DNA from: Glandiceps talaboti
Lineage: Eukaryota > Hemichordata > Enteropneusta > Spengelidae
Length of the DNA: 64,000 bases
NCBI RefSeq assembly: GCF_964340395.1
Contig: NC_135553.1
Span: forward strand, 131,001 to 195,000
Reading direction: 5' to 3'
In this document: piece after piece, positions 27,146 to 40,288 of the stretch
Position numbering within the stretch: the first letter of the stretch is position 1
Layout of the letters: every line of letters starts with the position of its first letter
Position numbers and translations under genes: made by a program
Notes under the pieces: model-generated
The model's database searches: none
Told to the model about the DNA's origin: nothing
What the model saw: the letters and a program-made list of their open reading frames with translations, nothing else

Positions 27146-30100
27146 ATGTCAACAACTCCAGAGAAGGGTCCAGAACCACCTCTCTCTCCACGAAGTCCAT
27201 TTCTGGTACCTAGTCCTATTGTAACAAGGCGTACAAGGACATACTCTACGTAAGTACTTTAATTACCTACATTTTGTATGTACCAGTGATAATTTGCATT
27301 GGTGTTTGTACATACCAGTGATATTTGAAAACATTATTTCATGCATTGCACCTGTATGCAAATAAACACAGCATGTATGACTCATAACCGCGATCAACAT
27401 AGACTCTCTCACAGTCCTCAGAGCATCGCATTGCTAAAAGGGCTGTTTTGTGTGTACCAATATATACTGGCTAATTGTATTCTAACGTACATGTAGTCGA
27501 TGAGGGCCTACAGTACAAGGATATTCAAGCACAATTATGCAGTAGATATATACAGTAGATATATATTTCGCATACAGAGGAGTTCTGGTTGGGTGTCTGT
27601 CCTTTACATGTAGAAATCTTATAATATAGAGTGTATATTGATACATTTGTAGTAGCAGAACTATTCATCTAACACCAATCTAAGCAATAATACAAATATA
27701 TGTGTCCCTGTACCCACACTGGCACTCATGATCACACAGCATGGGGTGCTGTTATCATTTTATATAATTTGGTACATGCATTGATAATAACAATCAATGT
27801 GCACATGTCCTAAAAGCTTGTTGTAGATACCTAATAATTTGCATAATTAGTGATATTTGTTAATTAGGCAATATCTTTAAGCATGCACTTCAAATTTCAT
27901 ATGGTTTGGTGTAATTAATTTCCAATTAAGGGGTACATATGGTAGCTATACATGTAGCTCAGAATTTTGCATTCCAACATTTACTTGGGTAGAAACAAAG
28001 ACCTAAAGGATTTGTGTTTACGGAAGGCATTCAGTTTTCATCTGGTTAGATTTGCAAGGGGAGAATGTCCAACTTTTTTTGTAATTTATCATGGTTACTG
28101 GTAGTCTAGCAAGGGCTACACTGACTGTTTGCAATCACTATTAAAGTCAGGTTATGATTTCACACAAAGGCAACTTGTATATCTGAATATGTCTCTTGGT
28201 CATTTAAAGGGTAACATCAGATTAGGACTAGCTGTTGGTACATTTTTGGTGGTATTACAGTGTATATAATTTCAGAGAATATATTTCAAAATTGAGCCAG
28301 TGTGTTCTATTGATAAATTAGTTATTATGAACACCTAAAAAGGCATGTGTTACAATATATGCATTTCAAAAAAAAGTAGCAGCGTGTGATATAAACTCTG
28401 AAATAAGCCAAATATGGCTGCCACTCGAGGGCAGTGGTGTAGAGCATCAATGTGTAGGACTCAGGAGCTTGCAACTATCCCTATTAAAATAAGGAAATTT
28501 CCATCATCTAACTAAGTACTTCTGATAAGGAATTTTCACTGTTTGTTGATGCAGTCTGTGACTTCAGCAAATAACCTAAGATGTAATGCAAAGAAATGTA
28601 ATGGATTTAATGTGTGACATTGTTTCTACTTTACATATATCAAACATCTGACAGTCATTATTGGTTCTAGCATATATATATTTTATATGTTGATATACCT
28701 ACTAACTATACAGATTTCAAGTAGTACATTGTAGACAATATTCTAAGCTTCTACTTGCAGTTACTACAAATGTATGTATACAGTGCATGACCACTTGTAC
28801 ACATGTACAATAACTTTACAAATTTCCATCATAGACATTTTTGTGCCAAAAGTTTCTTGTATACAGTACTCAATCAATTAATAGAGGGTAGCTCAGTTGG
28901 CAGAAGCTAATCTTCCCATGAACCCTCTCTTTAAAATTGTAGTACAAAAAACAGAAGATCTAAAAACTATACTGTACTGTGTAAAAGACATACAATAAAC
29001 AGCAAGAATTAGTGTCCCAGTATTTCTCATAAAATGTTGGTGACACCCAAGACAGCGGTGTTGAGTATTTGTCGATTCACCTGACAGTTCAATACATGGA
29101 ATGACACCACTTGTACATGTACACACTGTGTTATGTATCGATCATGTATGCATGTACTCATAGTGGTGTGTACCGTACACACTGTGGTATGTATTGATCA
29201 TGTACTCATAGTGGTGTGTACCGTACACACTGTGGTATGTATTGATCATGTATGCATGTACTCATAGTGGTGTGTACTGGTACATGTACACACTGTTGCA
29301 TGTACATGTACTCATAGTGGTGTGTACTGGTACATGTACACACTGTGTCATGTATGCATGTACTCATAGTGGTGTGTACTGGTACATGTACACACTGTTG
29401 CGTGTACATGTACTCATAGTGGTGTGTACTGGTACATGTACACACTGTTGCATGTACATGTACTCATAGTGGTGTGTACTGGTACATGTACACACTGCAC
29501 TGTGTCATGTATGCATGTACTCATAGTGGTGTGTACCTTGGTACATGTACACACTGTGGCATGTACATGTACTCATAGTGATGTGTGCACTGGCAAATCA
29601 TAGTTTTAGCAACCTTTATTCAAAGGGTGCAATGATAAATATTACATGATGTACAATATATACTTATTAATTTTACACTTATACTTTTATAGGACAACCT
29701 TGTGCTACATGTAGTGGAAGGAAAGCTGCAGGTGTAATATCCAGTTTCATAGTACAAATCATATTTGCAAGATATATTACCTTGCTTAAGATATCATATT
29801 TAATATAGAAACAAGGTCAAAATTGTCATTGGTTGGTGGTGATTTATTTCTCTCTAAGCCAGCTTTGTTGATGCCCATTAACTTTCTCCATCTCTGCTAG
29901 TGAGTCTACACCAGACATGTACCATATTAACACTTGGTTGTATAGAGTTGTATAACATAAGTCATGTACATGACTACATGTGCATCGGTATATGAGACCT
30001 TTATTTGAAATTCACAAATGTAAAAGGTGTTTGTGAGTGTGTGTGTGTGTGTGTGTGTGGTGGTGGTGGTGGTGGTGGTGGTGGTGGGGGGGGGGGGGGG

Positions 30101-32072
30101 GGGGGTAGTAGGGAATGTACATGTACCCAGCTAGCATACATTGTGAACAAGCATGTGTTACTTCCCGTATGGGTTAGTGTTGAGAATTAAACTCTTTCAA
30201 ACCAATTTCAAATATCTACCGTGGATGTGAACCCATTTGGCTTTTCAATCTATGAAGGACTTGGGTTAAAAAAATCACTTAATGCAGTTATTGATTTAAA
30301 GCCCCACATTGTAACTATTTTCCTTTAATTTTTACCTACTAAAAAATACATCAAACTGTTAGTGTTACCGCAAAATGATCAATTCTTGTAGTAGACTGAT
30401 TGACGTATCTGCTAGTGAATACTGACTGGATGTCCTTATAATAGTTAATACATGTACATGTACAAATGATTTTGTACATTTTGCTCAGATGCTGTTTTTG
30501 TTTGTTTATGAGACAGCCATGCATGCTTCAGTACAAAGTACAAATACATTAAAGTTAACGATAACAAAATTATGAGAAAAGAACAGAAAAGAGTTTAAGT
30601 TACAGTTACTGAGTGTAAGGCTTTGTGTCACCAAAGTAATCAATATTTTCTTTTTTCAGCTCTAAAGCTTTGTCTATCCTTTTATGCTGTCATGGTGCTT
30701 ACAATGATAAATAGTTTATTTACATGTATTTTCTGTTTTTTTCTTTGGTACACAGCTCCAAAGCTGCCTCAGAAGGTCCACTCAAGAAAGGTTCTATCAA
30801 AGATTTCTGTCGACACAAGGGCCATGGCTTCATAAACCCAGCTGAAGAAGGTGCTGAACCTATGTTTGTACACATATCAGAGTAAGTGATCTCAAATGGT
30901 CTAATGCAAAATAATGATTCTGGGAGAAACTATGCTTTTTTCTGTATTATTTTTATGACCCTGCATAAGTTCTTTTATATTTTGTTGTTGGAAATTAATT
31001 CTTGAACTACACTCAGAATAATACTATGGAAGGGTTTACATCTCATCAGCCTGAGTCAATATTAATACCAGGATAGCCTGAGTTAATAATAACACCAGGA
31101 TAGCCTAAGTTAATAATATCAGGATAGCCTGAGTTAATAATATCACCAGGATAGCCTTAGTCAATGCTAACAACAAGGATAGCCTTAGTGAATGCTAACA
31201 CCAAGGATAGCCTGAGTTAATAATAACACCAGGATAGCCTGAGTTAATAATATCATCAGGATAGCCTTAGTTAATACTAACACAAGGATAGCCTTAGTTA
31301 ATAATATCAGGATAGCCTGAGTTAATAATATCACCAGAATAGCCTTAGTTAATAATATCAGGATAGCCTGAGTTAATAATATCAGGATAGCCTGAGTTAA
31401 TAATATCACCAGGATAGCCTTAGTCAATGCTAACACCAAGGATAGCCTTAGTTAATAATATCAGGATAGCCTGAGTTAATAATAACACCAGGATAGCCTG
31501 AGTTAATAATATCATCAGGATAGCCTTAGTCAATGCTAACACCAAGGATAGCCTTAGTTAATAATATCAGGATAGCCTGAGTTAATAATATCACCAGGAT
31601 AGCCTTAGTCAATGCTAACACCAAGGATAGCCTAAGTCAATGCTAACACCAAGGATAGCCTGAGTTAATATTAACACCAGGATAGCCTGAGTTAATATTA
31701 ACACCAGGATAGCCTTAGTTAATGCTAACACAAGGATAGCCTAATGTAGATAGAGAGAGTCATTGTTGTGTACACTTTTTCAATCACTCATTATTTGTTT
31801 AGCTAATGGTGAACAAGGAGTACCAACAATGCATCTTTCAGTGCAGTTTTGATGCTAGTGATCAGTATCAACTGACATGCACAGTATGAAATTCTTTTCT
31901 TTTTTCCCTCATCAGTATCGAAGGAGAGTACATTCCTGTGGTTGGTGACCAAGTGACTTACAAAGAGTGTCTAGTTCCACCAAAGAAAGTGAAGAAACAA
32001 GCAGTTGAGGTTGTGCTAACACACCTAGCACCAGATGTCAAACACTATCGCTGGGAAGACCCTCAAGGTTGA
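27146..32072 (+). CDS. CARHSP1: Cold-shock-domain protein, CARHSP1/CSDC2 family (three coding exons)
   Basis: Coding exons are 27146-27249, 30756-30881 and 31916-32072 (387 bases, 128 residues plus stop). The donors are both GTAAGT and the acceptors are TACACAG and ATCAG; junction phases agree (2, 2). The N-terminus has a Pro-rich segment ending [14 protein letters not shown], the family's conserved phosphorylation region (vertebrate PSPLPTRRTRTFS). The cold-shock fold follows with GHGFINP (RNP1-like) and MFVHIS (RNP2-like), then [14 protein letters not shown] and the family-specific [11 protein letters not shown] and W near the end. The length is close to vertebrate CARHSP1 (147) and CSDC2 (153). 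Vertebrate members bind single-stranded nucleic acid and 3' UTRs, and CARHSP1 stabilises TNF mRNA. Which of the two paralogues this pre-dates cannot be said. Confidence 0.93.
27831..27935 (+). repeat. Dispersed AT-rich repeat (ATTTGCATAATTA type)
   Basis: AATTTGCATAATTAGTGATA, then TTTGTTAATTAGGCAATATC, resembles the two copies at 44040-44287. Lies in intron 1 of CARHSP1. Confidence 0.45.
29130..29590. repeat. Minisatellite of TACATGTACTCATAGTGGTG units
   Basis: About nine copies, 45-65 bases each, of CATGTACTCATAGTGGTGTG then TACTGGTACATGTACACACT. Variants carry TGCATG insertions or GTACCGTACAC. It lies in intron 1 of CARHSP1. Confidence 0.9.
30035..30105. repeat. (GT)n(GGT)n(G)n compound microsatellite
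   Basis: GT, then GGT, then a G run of about 19 bases, in intron 1 of CARHSP1. Confidence 0.95.
31040..31742. repeat. Minisatellite of AGGATAGCCT(G/T)AGTTAATAAT units
   Basis: About 26 copies, 22-30 bases each, of AGGATAGCCTGAGTTAATAA followed by TATCA, TAACACC or CTAACACCA. It fills most of intron 2 of CARHSP1. Confidence 0.92.
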
Positions 32073-35056
32073 AACTGTGGAAGACATGAAGAGATATTTA
32101 ATCATGACTGTAGTTAATAAATGAATTTTATCTGTAACTAGTATTATGTCAAACTAGGGCACTCTGTAATAGTATTATGACAAACTAGGGCACTCTTATC
32201 ACCAAATCTCAGATGTTCATAAATTTTATTGTGTATCTATTGTGTTAGTACTTATCTACATTACAAATGCTACCCCACTTACAGCATGGATTGATCCATT
32301 TACACTACAAAATGTCTGATTGGGTAACCACATCAGAACTGGAGGGGAGATCAAGTGAAAGTTCACACTATTTGAACTTGTGTGAAATCTGTGAACACAT
32401 GGAAATGACTTCACTACTTGTTGGGTGAATGATATCAGGCTGTCTTTGAATTTTAGACTAAATATATTACTACCCAATAAAGTTGTAATCTTGTTCCTCT
32501 AACAGTAGCCGTGATTCTTTTCTCCATACCCATCAAGTTCAAAGCTGTGATTCTTTTCTCCATACCCATCAAGTTCAAAGCTGTGATTCTTATTCTCCAT
32601 ACCTATCAAGTTCAAAGCTGTGATTCTTTTCTCCATACCTATTAGAACTACATTCATCATTGTTGCTAAAACAATCATATGGTATCCAAAGTGTAACTAT
32701 GAGATTTTAATTAAGTATAATATTTGTCAATACTTTGGAAAGCAGTTCATGATTAGTGTACCTTTACATCACTTTCCATAGCATGTTTTCACTCTAGTGT
32801 ATAATAAGTTATTACTAGTCAGGAGGAAAGTGAGAATGTCTCTCCATATAAAAGTGGAGCTTTTGACATTAAGAATTGTGTTCAGTATCTGAGTTGATGA
32901 CGTTTTAGAACTTAAACATATAGATATGAATGTATTTTCCATTTTCTCTTTCTTCCGTATCACATTAGATTCAATACTATCATTAGTTCGGTTATCCAAA
33001 ACATCAACAAAACAACAACATAATATTAGTTACAGATGACATTGTGAATATAGAGTAGATAAAACCATAAGTATAGACCAAATAGTTTTGTTTGTAATCG
33101 CATCCCATGGTAGTATTATAAATCATAGTATGCTTAGTAGCATACGTGTAACTTTGTTTCTAAAATTTGTAAAGATTTTTCATTGTGAATTGTTTCCATA
33201 TCAACTTTTCAAAGAACAGTTTTCAAACATGTAAGGAATACACTTTTCTAGTGAATAGCACCGTCTAGTGATACAACATTTCTGACTAAAACTATTTGTT
33301 ATTTAGACATTCACTGATATATGCAATCTTGTAGTAATATCAAGATGTGGGAACATGTTTGTGTTTCTACCACACACCTCTAAAAGCATATGATATGAAC
33401 AGGTCACCATCTGTATCATGAGATGATCACCTGCATTTTACAGATAATTGCAGTATGTGAACACTAGAGGGCGCTGTTCAAAATAAAGGTATACAGATGT
33501 TTAAACTTGTAAGATATATACTCATAAAGCAGTTGACAGTGTTGAAGACTTGCATGTGTGAAATACCAGTTTAAATGTGTTTCTGCAGCAAAAAAAAACG
33601 TACACATGATAGAATTGTAAACATTGTACTAGCCTATATGTGCACATAAAACACATTGTCTAATGAACACAAACAATATTGTCATCAATGCGTTATACCA
33701 GAATAAAGAAATGACCATGTTAGTTGTTATGGGTTGTAAAAAAACAATCAGATACTGGCACAGCTATCTGTCAGTTGTCTATTAGAAATAGTGCCAAATA
33801 TCAATCTGATAATAATCTCATTTGTAATTCTACAAAGACTTTGATGTGTAGATTTAGATATGTAGTGTTGTATTTTGTTGACATACAATTTGTTTGTACC
33901 TGTGTCCCATTATTCTCACGCTTCACACAAAACTGAGCACACTGGTGAACTCATTATCATGTCAAATTCATTCTTTTAGTTTTCATAAAACATAAACATT
34001 CAGAAATAAACACTACATGCACAATGTACATGTGTACATATGACAGTAAAGATGAGGTGTCAAAATCAGCCATTTTGAAGGTCAACAGTCAGTACCCTAA
34101 TAAGAACTGGTTGACATTAGCCATCCTAGAGTCCAGTGTTGCACTCTCCACTTTTAGTCTGTTACATAGCAATAAGAGGAAATAATATAAGAAATAAAAT
34201 CGTTTTGAAGATTGAAATGAAATGGAATTTATTTGTTGAGTGAATTGCATCTGAATATTTTTGTAAAAGTCTTTACAAATCTGTGTTTTCATGACAATAA
34301 AATAGATTTTAGTCAAGAATGTACTGTTGCATCAGAGTGATATACCTATTACCATCTGTGAGTTGTACATTGAAAATAATGGAAAGGGCACAGTCTAAGT
34401 TTATGGTCATTGGTGGTTTACTTTTGTTTCACATCAAAGGATACTGCAAGTGATAAACAATACTTACATTATTGCAATTAGGTGATAAAACATATTTACA
34501 ATTACATCTAGTCACTGGTACAGCTCCTATCAGAAATTCATAGATGGTATAAAAATTGACCTAGTGAAAGTAATTTGGTCGGAATGAATTCTGCTCTCCT
34601 CGTATCCAATCACCTCTCTCGCAAACTGATTCAGATTTGCTTCGTAATAAAGTAAAGTGCATATGGTTTGCATTGCATATCTATTTTGCACACTGAACTC
34701 AGTCAAAAAATCGGAATCCAGTTAGTAGGTATGCAATATGCCACCCATGAAAGTCCAATATTTTGTAATTATTCATATGTGTGTAGGGAGATTCAAAGAA
34801 AATCAAAACTTGATGTAACAAATCTGCCACTGATAATTACTCCATAGAAAGAAAATGTTCAACAATACATTCCAGTTACCCACTATGTAGCCATTTTAAA
34901 TCAAGGTTGCCCCAGATAAAGGAATTAGGGCTCAGACCTTGGTTATGGATGGCGGTCACATGGAAAGTTAATAAAATCAGTCATTAAAACCCAACAAAAT
35001 TTACCTTGACATGTGAGTTCTTAAAAAATAGATGACATCATCTTAAACAAATATTG
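32073..35056. other. 3' UTR and intergenic region after CARHSP1
   Basis: Further AATAAA-type hexamers occur (for example 32476, 33483), so the transcript may be long. A 36-base unit, GTGATTCTTTTCTCCATACC plus CATCAAGTTCAAAGCT, is repeated about four times at 32505-32645. No other coding signal was recognised. Confidence 0.45.
32116..32121 (+). promoter_or_regulatory. Candidate poly(A) signal of CARHSP1 (proximal)
   Basis: AATAAA 44 bases after the stop. A second AATAAA lies at 32476-32481, so alternative 3' ends are possible. Confidence 0.45.
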
Positions 35057-35058
35057 AA

Positions 35059-35336
35059 GCAGAACTATTCAGAATGGCTTGGAATGCTCCTGAATTTCCA
35101 AATAGTGACTTTTTCAGAACTATTCAGAATGGCTTGGAATGCTCCTGAATTCAGCCTTGAATCACTTCCAAATAGTGACTTTTCAGAACTATTCAGAATG
35201 GCTTGGAATGCTCCTGAATTCAGCCTTGAATCACTTCCAAATAGTGACTTTTTCAGAACTATTCAGAATGACTTGGAATGCTCCTGAATTCAGCCTTGAA
35301 TCACTTGGAAATAGTGACTTTTCAGATAAATGCTAA
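35059..35336. repeat. ~69-bp tandem repeat, four copies
   Basis: The unit contains CAGAACTATTCAGAATGGCT, TGGAATGCTCCTGAATTCAG and CACTTCCAAATAGTGACTTT. The first copy lacks about 15 bases. The frames through it are artefacts. Confidence 0.93.
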
Positions 35337-35493
35337 AGAATTTTTGTCCCTCACTTGCGAATAGCACTTCTAGTGTCAAACCTATTCAATCTTTTGGTTT
35401 TTTTTAATAAAAGTAGTATTCAATATTGGGGTAATAATCAGCCCTTTGACTCTCGGCACTCTTTCTCCAAAACATGGAAAATTGTATGATAAA

Positions 35494-37048
35494 TAAAGCA
35501 GGCATAACATTCTACACTCCCTCCCACTCCAGTGAAAACAACAGTAATCAGGCATAACATTCTAGACTCCCTCCCACTCCACTGAAAACAATAGTAATCA
35601 GGCATAACATTCTACACTCCCTCCCACTCCAGTGAAAACAACAGTAATCAGGCATAACATTCTACACTCCCTCCCACTCCAGTGAAAACAATAGTAATCA
35701 GGCATAACATTCTACACTCCCTCCCACTCCAGTGAAAACAATAGTAATCAGGCATAACATTCTAGACCCTGTCCCACTCCAGTGAAAACAATAGTAATCA
35801 GGCATAACATTCTACACTCCCTCCCACTCCAGTGAAAACAATAGTAATCAGGCATAACATTCTACACTCCCTCCCACTCCAGTGAAAACAATTGTAATCA
35901 GGCATAACATTCTAGACCCTGTCCCACTCCAGTGAAAACAATAGTAATCAGGCATAACATTCTACACTCCCTCCCACTCCAGTGAAAACAATAGTAATCA
36001 GGCATAACATTCTAGACCCTGTCCCACTCCAGTGAAAACAATAGTAATCAGGCATAACATTCTACACTCCCTCCCACTCCAGTGAAAACAATAGTAATCA
36101 GGCATAACATTCTACACTCCCTCCCACTCCAGTGAAAACAATAGTAATCAGGCATAACATTCTACACTCCCTCCCACTCCAGTGAAAACAACAGTAATCA
36201 GCCATAACATTCTAGACTCCCTCCCACTCCACTGAAAACAATAGTAATCAGGCATAACATTCTACACTCCCTCCCACTCCAGTGAAAACAACAGTAATCA
36301 GGCATAACATTCTACACTCCCTCCCACTCCAGTGAAAACAATAGTAATCAGGCATAACATTCTAGACCCTGTCCCACTCCAGTGAAAACAATAGTAATCA
36401 GGCATAACATTCTACACTCCCTCCCACTCCAGTGAAAACAACAGTAATCAGGCATAACATTCTAGACTCCCTCCCACTCCACTGAAAACAATAGTAATCA
36501 GGCATAACATTCTACACTCCCTCCCACTCCAGTGAAAACAATAGTAATCAGGCATAACATTCTACACTCCCTCCCACTCCAGTGAAAACAATAGTAATCA
36601 GGCACAACATTCTACACTCCCTCCCACTCCAGTGAAAACAATAGTAATCAGGCATAACATTCTAGACCCTGTCCCACTCCAGTGAAAACAATAGTAATCA
36701 GGCATAACATTCTACACTCCCTCCCACTCCAGTGAAAACAATAGTAATCAGGCATAACATTCTAGACCCTGTCCCACTCCAGTGAAAACAATAGTAATCA
36801 GGCATAACATTCTACACTCCCTCCCACTCCAGTGAAAACAATAGTAATCAGGCATAACATTCTACACTCCCTCCCACTCCAGTGAAAACAATAGTAATCA
36901 GGCATAACATTCTAGACTCCGTCCCACTCCAGTGAAAACAATAGTAATCAGGCATAACATTCTACACTCCCTCCCACTCCAGTGAAAACAATAGTAATCA
37001 GGCATAACATTCTACACTCCCTCCCACTCCAGTGAAAACAATAGTAAT
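35494..37048. repeat. 50-bp minisatellite, ~31 copies
   Basis: The unit is TAATCAGGCATAACATTCTA, CACTCCCTCCCACTCCAGTG, AAAACAATAG. Two main variants are interspersed: TACACTCCCTCC, and TAGACCCTGTCC at about 35763, 35913, 36013, 36363, 36663 and 36763. Copies are back to back with no unique spacers, so it is not a CRISPR-like array. Confidence 0.96.
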
Positions 37049-37162
37049 AAAGGGCAATAGTAAGATATGACGTGTCATGCCACATTATCATCTAATCACT
37101 TCAAGCAACACATGAAGCTCAAGCTTATGTTTATGAAAAACAAGCAAGCAATGAATAAAGGA

Positions 37163-37219
37163 GCAAACAAACAAACAAACAAACAAACAAACAAACAAAC
37201 AAACAAACAAACAAACAAA
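37163..37219. repeat. (CAAA)n microsatellite
   Basis: About 14 CAAA units. Confidence 0.97.
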
Positions 37220-37740
37220 AATATACCAACCTTGACAAAAATAATGTATATGAATGATAATGTGATTGCATGTCAATAGTGATACTTATATGCTACAAAT
37301 ATTACAATCAGTTTTCACTATTTTATAAAGTGTGGAATAGAAGAGTATGCCACTCTGTAGTCTAGTGCCTATCTGTGGCTTCAAATCTTTTCTCACACCT
37401 AGCTCAATGAGGTGCTGAGATAAGATTTCAAATTCATGCAGTCATTAACACCATGTCTTTGTTAATTAATCACGAAATTCTGCCCAATAATAAGGTAGTG
37501 TTTATTGGGGCAGTTACATAATGTCTAAATATGGTACATTTGTCATATCTGGATACTAATTATATATATGTCATTGAACCGTTTCAATTTACTAGTTCTC
37601 AACTTTTGGTTCATAATATATAACATACTACCACTAAGTTTCAGTTGCTGGTGTTATTCCAAACCAATCAATATAACAACCATACATTTTGAATAGAACT
37701 GTCCAGTCCAGTTCAAGATTCACCTATTATATTCCATTTA

Positions 37741-38880
37741 TTCACACATATATATGGCCATACTGGATAACAGCCCTCCATTACAGGTCTTTGTATAAAT
37801 TTCAAACCCCCATACATTATTCAAAATTATATTATAGCATTACCAATTCCAGTGAATTTTGTGACGTCATCGCTGTACATTATTACTGATAATGTACTCC
37901 GTTATTGGGCATCGTGGCCCCGAAACAAGCTTATGTCCGTAAGTGTGCGTACGTGTGTCACTATGATTAGTATTCAGCTTCCGGGCCGAACATGGCAGGC
38001 GATGTTCAGCGCTGTGTATATTATACATTGTTTTGCGTTTCTCGGTCTACAAATTCACTGGAATTGGCAAAACTATAAAATAATAACAATAATGTACACC
38101 CTCCCAGTTCATAATGGACTCAAGCAAACTTTGCACTCCATAATGGGTGAGGCGATATTATGTCGTTCAAAGTTTGCTTTCATCCATTATGGGCTGGGAG
38201 GGTGTACATTATTGTTTAATTATTTTTTGAAAACATGGGATATATATTACTGTTCTATCCTGGATGAAAGACTTGCATTTATTTTACAAAACAGGTTCAT
38301 GTTGTTGAACTACATATTTTATGAAGTGAAGTTACATAACCATACAATTAAATTATAGTTGCCAGGTTATGTATAACTATGTACTACAAACCATTACTTT
38401 AGCATGTTGAGAATTACATTTAAATAAGATTGGCATATCTGTTTTGGAAAATAAATTTTACAATGTGCAGTTTACAATTATGTGTGTCTATCGTTGATAA
38501 AAGTATTCACTTTGAATTATAAATACATCTTTCAATTTAATTGGCTAGTAACGACAACACAAATAGCAAAAAACATAAGGACGTACATAAACAAGATTAA
38601 AGGGAAGTATCATGAGTCAGACAATATGTCTACATGTTGTGACATTCCAAGGGTATTATTTCTTGGTATTTTTATGCAGATAAATTGGCTCTGAGTGTGA
38701 TAACACTTTGCTTGATATATCAAATGGTTTGATCATTTTGTTAGGACACTTTAATGTCTTGTACTTACCCTTGAATTAGAAAATGATGCATGTAATCCTT
38801 CAGCAAGGGTATATGAACTAAAAGATGCTTCATATTAATAATGCCATCCTCAATTCCATCATAATTCTTTATTCTATTAC
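37741..38880 (+). repeat. Partial third copy of the duplicated module
   Basis: The flanks (37765-37826 and 38221-38870) match 44574-45325 and 55439-56180 with scattered substitutions. This copy is more diverged than the other two are from each other. It is interrupted by the insertion at 37827-38221 and ends where the exon-like segment of the other copies is cut. Confidence 0.8.
37827..38221. mobile_element. Nested foldback insertion with a known empty site
   Basis: Relative to the equivalent positions near 44634 and 55499 (CAAAATTAATTTTTG), this copy has about 395 extra bases flanked by TTA/AATTA. Two inverted-repeat pairs are inside: CCAATTCCAGTGAATTTTG (37843) with CAAATTCACTGGAATTGG (38050), and AATAATGTACACCCTCCCAG (38089) with CTGGGAGGGTGTACATTATT (38195). 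It is non-coding. The 168-residue open frame across it is an artefact. Confidence 0.75.
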
Positions 38881-38947
38881 ATACATACATATAAATGAAC
38901 TTTATTATGAAGAATTTTGTTCTGTAAAAACACTGTGTATGTCATTA

Positions 38948-39753
38948 GATAAGATAAGATAAGATAAGATAACACTTTATTTTAGCCGTTTAGAAAATTT
39001 TACATTTCTAATTTGGTATTTAAACAAAATAAAGTTAATAATGATCTATGAAATATAAATATTAAAGTATACAGTAGTTCTAGTGTGTGTCTATTGACTA
39101 CATGTATCATCCAGGTATATGTAGAGAGCGGTTATAATATCCTTATGTTTTGATTGTAGTATATATCTAAATTGCTCTCCTCTATCTAAGTTTATAAAGT
39201 TTGAGTTGAGGGTAGTGATAATACTAAACATTTTTTCTCTTTGTTTTGTATATAATTTACAATGAATTAGATGATGTCTTTCATCTTCTATTTCTTTACA
39301 ATGTGTACATAGTCTGTCTTCTACTGGTGTTTTTGGTTTTGTATATCTACCCTTCTCAATGGCAAGTTGATGGCAACTTAATCTAAATTTGGCTATTGTT
39401 TTGATGTGTTGTTTATTGTTCATTACTTTAATGTATTCTTCTTGTTCCAGGGAATTTTTGAAGTTGTTGTATGTACGTAACTTAGAGTTTTCCCTTTTGT
39501 TATTTTCATTCCATTGATTGATATAATATTGTCTAATTGAGTTGTATAGTTCTTGTTTTGTTAAATTGTTGATATTCTTGCTGTTATATAATTGTATATT
39601 GTGTTCAAAGGTAGTTAGCCATGAACCTGTGTAATCATTGTTCTCCATGTCATTCATTGCATAATAGGCTAAGTTGTTATTGTCTAATGTCTTGAGGTAT
39701 TTGTAATAGTTTATTGCTGAGTAGTATATTCTACTAATCAGTGGTTCTCTCCA
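38948..39753 (-). mobile_element. 5'-truncated LINE insertion with target-site duplication
   Basis: It is flanked on both sides by TCATTA (38942-38947 and 39754-39759) and inserted in a repeat whose uninterrupted form is at 55105-55260. On the minus strand it ends in a (TTATC)n tail preceded by AATAAAG. The 188-residue frame (39657-39091) is the C-terminus of a LINE ORF2: KFRLSCHQLAIEKGRY, then C..C....EDERHHLIHC (a zinc-binding CCHC cluster). It is probably the same family as the copies at 41280 and 52237 (inference). Confidence 0.82.
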
Positions 39754-40288
39754 TCATTATGTGTGATGTGATGTACTAGTAATTAATGAAGTTTGAGTCC
39801 ACAGCTCAAGAGGGTAAACTGACACTACAATGACCACACATGGTCTCAATGAGGTTTATTGGGTTAATTGTTTACTTTCCAACTGATAACCAACAAGATT
39901 AATTGTCTGCTACAACTTAGCAAAACGCAGAGTCAGTTAATTTCTACAGTGGGTGATGTCAAGCAAGTCCAGGTAGCCATACCAGGCATACCCGAATTGA
40001 TAATATGATAACATGGGAATTAAACCCTTGTCTTTCATGTTTGATATCCAGATTTCATAGAATGTATGAATGGGACATCTGTCAAAACGAAAAAAAAGTT
40101 GTCATAAAACTCATTGAGACCATGTGTGGTCATTTTAGTGTCAGTTTCAGTTTACCCTTCTGTCAAGGTGTGACTCAAACTTCATTAATTACTTGTACGT
40201 TGTGTATCACATCACACATACACACACACACACAGTGTTTTACACAACAGAATTCTTCATAAAGTTCATTTATAGTTCAATTTTTAGT
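39754..40288. repeat. Inverted pair of a short repeat
   Basis: The sequence at 39765-39860 (GTAATTAATGAAGTTTGAGT, AATGACCACACATGGTCTCA) reappears in reverse complement at about 40108-40285 (CTCATTGAGACCATGTGTGG, CTTCATTAATTAC, CACACACAGTGTTTTACACA). Direct copies also lie at 44288-44410 and 55104-55270. Confidence 0.7.

Noticed and set aside
28884-28905. tRNA A-box-like GGGTAGCTCAGTTGGCAGA
   Set aside because: No B box or cloverleaf in the following 80 bases; at most a SINE or tRNA fragment.
35494-37048. CRISPR-like regular repeat spacing
   Set aside because: Units are contiguous with no unique spacers, in a eukaryotic context; it is a minisatellite.
37852-38358. 168-residue plus-strand frame
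   Set aside because: Spans a foldback insertion absent from two other copies of the module.
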